A stretch of 29,534 bases of DNA from positions 1-29,534 of the forward strand of contig JBKPDQ010000159.1 in the NCBI GenBank assembly GCA_046728015.1. The letters run 5' to 3'. Position numbers and translations under genes: made by a program. This document shows positions 28,474 through 29,534 of the stretch, piece after piece. This DNA is from DATAFO01 sp046728015. Its GTDB lineage: Bacteria; Actinomycetota; Thermoleophilia; Solirubrobacterales; 70-9. The first letter of the stretch is position 1. The number at the start of each line of letters is the position of its first letter. A model generated the notes under the pieces. That model ran no database searches. It saw only the letters and a list, made by a program, of their open reading frames with translations, and had not been told where the DNA came from.

Positions 28474-29534
28474 CAACCCTCGGACGGTCGCCCGATGCCC
28501 TCGTAGACGAAGCCGGCGGCGCGGAGCGCCTGCGGATCGAGGAAGTTGCGCCCGTCCACGAGCAGCGGATTCGCCATTCGGTCGGCGAGCTCCGCCCAGT
28601 CGAGCTCGGCGAACTCCGGCCACTCGGTGACCAGCACGGCCGCATCGGCGCCCTCGAGGGCCTCCGGCACCGACCCACGCAGGTCGACGCTCGCCAGCAC
28701 CTCCTGGGCCGAACCCTCCGCGACGGGGTCATAGGCGACGACCTCGGCGCCCTCGCCCTGAAGCCGGGCGGCGAGCACGAGGCTCGACGCTTCGCGCATG
28801 TCGTCCGTGTCGGGCTTGAAGGCGAGGCCGAGGAGGGCGACGCGCTTGCCGACCAGCGACCCGAGATGCTTCTCGAGCTTCTTGATCACGCGCCGCTTCT
28901 GCAGCTCGTTGACCTCGATCACCGCCGTCAGCAGCTGGAAGTGGTAGCCGGTGTTGCCGGCGAGCTGCTTGAGGGCCTGCGTGTCCTTCGGGAAGCACTG
29001 GGAGCAAACGAGGCCTCCCGACGCGACGATCGTCTGACTCCCAGATACTTTCAGCGAGTAGACGGGACCGCGCCATTTACTGCGGCAAGCACTCGTCACC
29101 CGAACCCACGCGGAGCCGCTCCCGCCAGACCTCCTGTAGCCGGTCGGGGCGATCCGCTTCGCCTGGTGACTCATCGCGTCGAGAACCTGGTGCCGTTGCG
29201 ACGCAGGAACAAGGAAGAGGGCTCTCTCAACCTGGTCGGCGCCGCTGATCCTCAGCCAATGCGTTTCCTTCCTCGACTTCGCCGTACGCCCACGACGCCA
29301 GGAGCACACCAGCCCAAGCTCGCCGAGGAGGCGCGCCACACCGTCCGCTAGCTCATGGCTGACAGTTCCCCATTCCAGGATCACGCTCGGACCGCCGTTG
29401 ATGAGCGACCACGAGCCATCTCCCTCCCAAAGCCCCGACAGCAGCGCCTGTTTGCGCCCGGGTGTCTGCTCCCACATCAGCTCCGGGATCCGCTGGGAGT
29501 AGGCCGTACGACCGAGGCCCAGGGTCTCCGTCCA
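28473..29534 (-). CDS. ugd: UDP-glucose 6-dehydrogenase interrupted by an intein (5' part outside window)
   Basis: The reading frame is open from the right edge to the stop at 28473. Bases 28473-28997 encode 174 residues of C-terminal extein: CFPKDTQALKQLAGNTGYHF, then VIEVNELQKRRVIKKLEKHL, GKRVALLGLAFKPDTDDMRE, DGRNFLDPQALRAAGF. This is the second half of UDP-glucose dehydrogenase, which oxidises UDP-glucose to UDP-glucuronate; its first residue is the catalytic Cys of the GGSCFPKD motif. Everything upstream in the window (28998-29534) is intein. The N-extein with the NAD-binding domain and the first part of the intein lie beyond the right edge. The ATG at 29477 is internal to the intein and is not a start. 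It heads the operon with the nucleotidyltransferase and PGI/PMI. Confidence 0.93.
   Translation of the reverse strand, partial: WTETLGLGRTAYSQRIPELMWEQTPGRKQALLSGLWEGDGSWSLINGGPSVILEWGTVSHELADGVARLLGELGLVCSWRRGRTAKSRKETHWLRISGADQVERALFLVPASQRHQVLDAMSHQAKRIAPTGYRRSGGSGSAWVRVTSACRSKWRGPVYSLKVSGSQTIVASGGLVCSQCFPKDTQALKQLAGNTGYHFQLLTAVIEVNELQKRRVIKKLEKHLGSLVGKRVALLGLAFKPDTDDMREASSLVLAARLQGEGAEVVAYDPVAEGSAQEVLASVDLRGSVPEALEGADAAVLVTEWPEFAELDWAELADRMANPLLVDGRNFLDPQALRAAGFVYEGIGRPSEG
28998..29534 (-). mobile_element. Intein with LAGLIDADG homing endonuclease (C-terminal 179 residues)
   Basis: Read on the - strand from 29534, GLGRTAYSQRIPELMWEQ then KQALLSGLWEGDGSW carries a LAGLIDADG (DOD) motif in the position of block E, preceded by the 'x-R-I-P-x-x' stretch usual there. 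About 115 residues on, GPVYSLKVSGSQTIVASGG is splicing block F (family form 'x-V-Y-D-L-x-V-x-x-x-H-x-F-x-x-N-G'). The intein ends LVCSQ, directly before extein CFPKDT. So block G has Ser-Gln instead of the standard His-Asn, and the +1 residue is Cys. The Block A cysteine/serine, block B and the first LAGLIDADG motif are outside the window. Base composition stays GC-rich, though the endonuclease part is somewhat less biased than its neighbours. Confidence 0.88.

Noticed and set aside
28866..29351. 161-codon + strand frame over the intein
   Set aside because: Shadow; the - strand carries endonuclease and splicing motifs in one continuous frame with the extein.

Overview
The window is very GC-rich, uses GTG and TTG starts freely, and codes densely on both strands with many 1-4 nt gene overlaps. 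Gene content (MarP-like CvpA-protease, AdnAB/AddAB-like UvrD helicase-nuclease, HxlR and SnoaL-family proteins, bifunctional phosphoglucose/phosphomannose isomerase, NDP-sugar nucleotidyltransferases) suggests an actinobacterium, most likely an uncultured soil Thermoleophilia/Solirubrobacterales-type lineage. That placement is inferred from protein style; no rRNA or tRNA gene was seen.

Layout. 1-2917: a UvrD-family helicase with a C-terminal PD-(D/E)XK nuclease, whose upstream part appears inverted at the left edge, probably an assembly or amplification chimera. 2918-3496: a gamma-glutamylcyclotransferase-like protein. 3521-5446: a LysR regulator diverging from two GNAT-type genes, with an LTTR-like palindrome between them. 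5377-6911: an HxlR regulator downstream of a CvpA/trypsin membrane protease. 7057-10597: a penicillin-binding protein, a lipoprotein, an SRPBCC protein and a zinc-ribbon/FHA protein. 10664-10702: a strong hairpin between convergent genes. 10779-15488: glutamate synthase large subunit. 15567-18477: ParA ATPase, GMC oxidoreductase and a SnoaL-like protein in one overlapping + strand run. 18478-18866: a mosaic of gene fragments that includes near-identical copies of the 3' ends of both flanking genes. 18867-22267: homoserine kinase, dienelactone-hydrolase-like protein, two thioredoxin-fold proteins and an NDP-sugar pyrophosphorylase, all on the - strand. 22378-24187: adenosylhomocysteinase followed at once by an ArfB-type GGQ release factor. 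24184-26397: a GyrI-like protein, an ECF sigma factor with a SnoaL tail, and a cupin. 26411-29534: a - strand sugar-nucleotide operon, UDP-glucose dehydrogenase -> sugar-1-phosphate nucleotidyltransferase -> phosphoglucose/phosphomannose isomerase, coupled by 1- and 4-nt overlaps.

The most interesting feature is at the right edge. The UDP-glucose dehydrogenase is interrupted by an intein with a LAGLIDADG-type endonuclease domain, placed directly before the catalytic cysteine (extein CFPKDT), and the intein ends in Ser-Gln rather than the usual His-Asn. The enzyme should be inactive until splicing exposes its active-site Cys, which also serves as the +1 splicing residue. Other notable points are the mosaic fragment locus at 18.5-18.85 kb, two intact-looking genes without a usual start codon (LysR at an ATC, ArfB at a CTG), and two convergent gene pairs whose stop codons interlock inside one CTAG.
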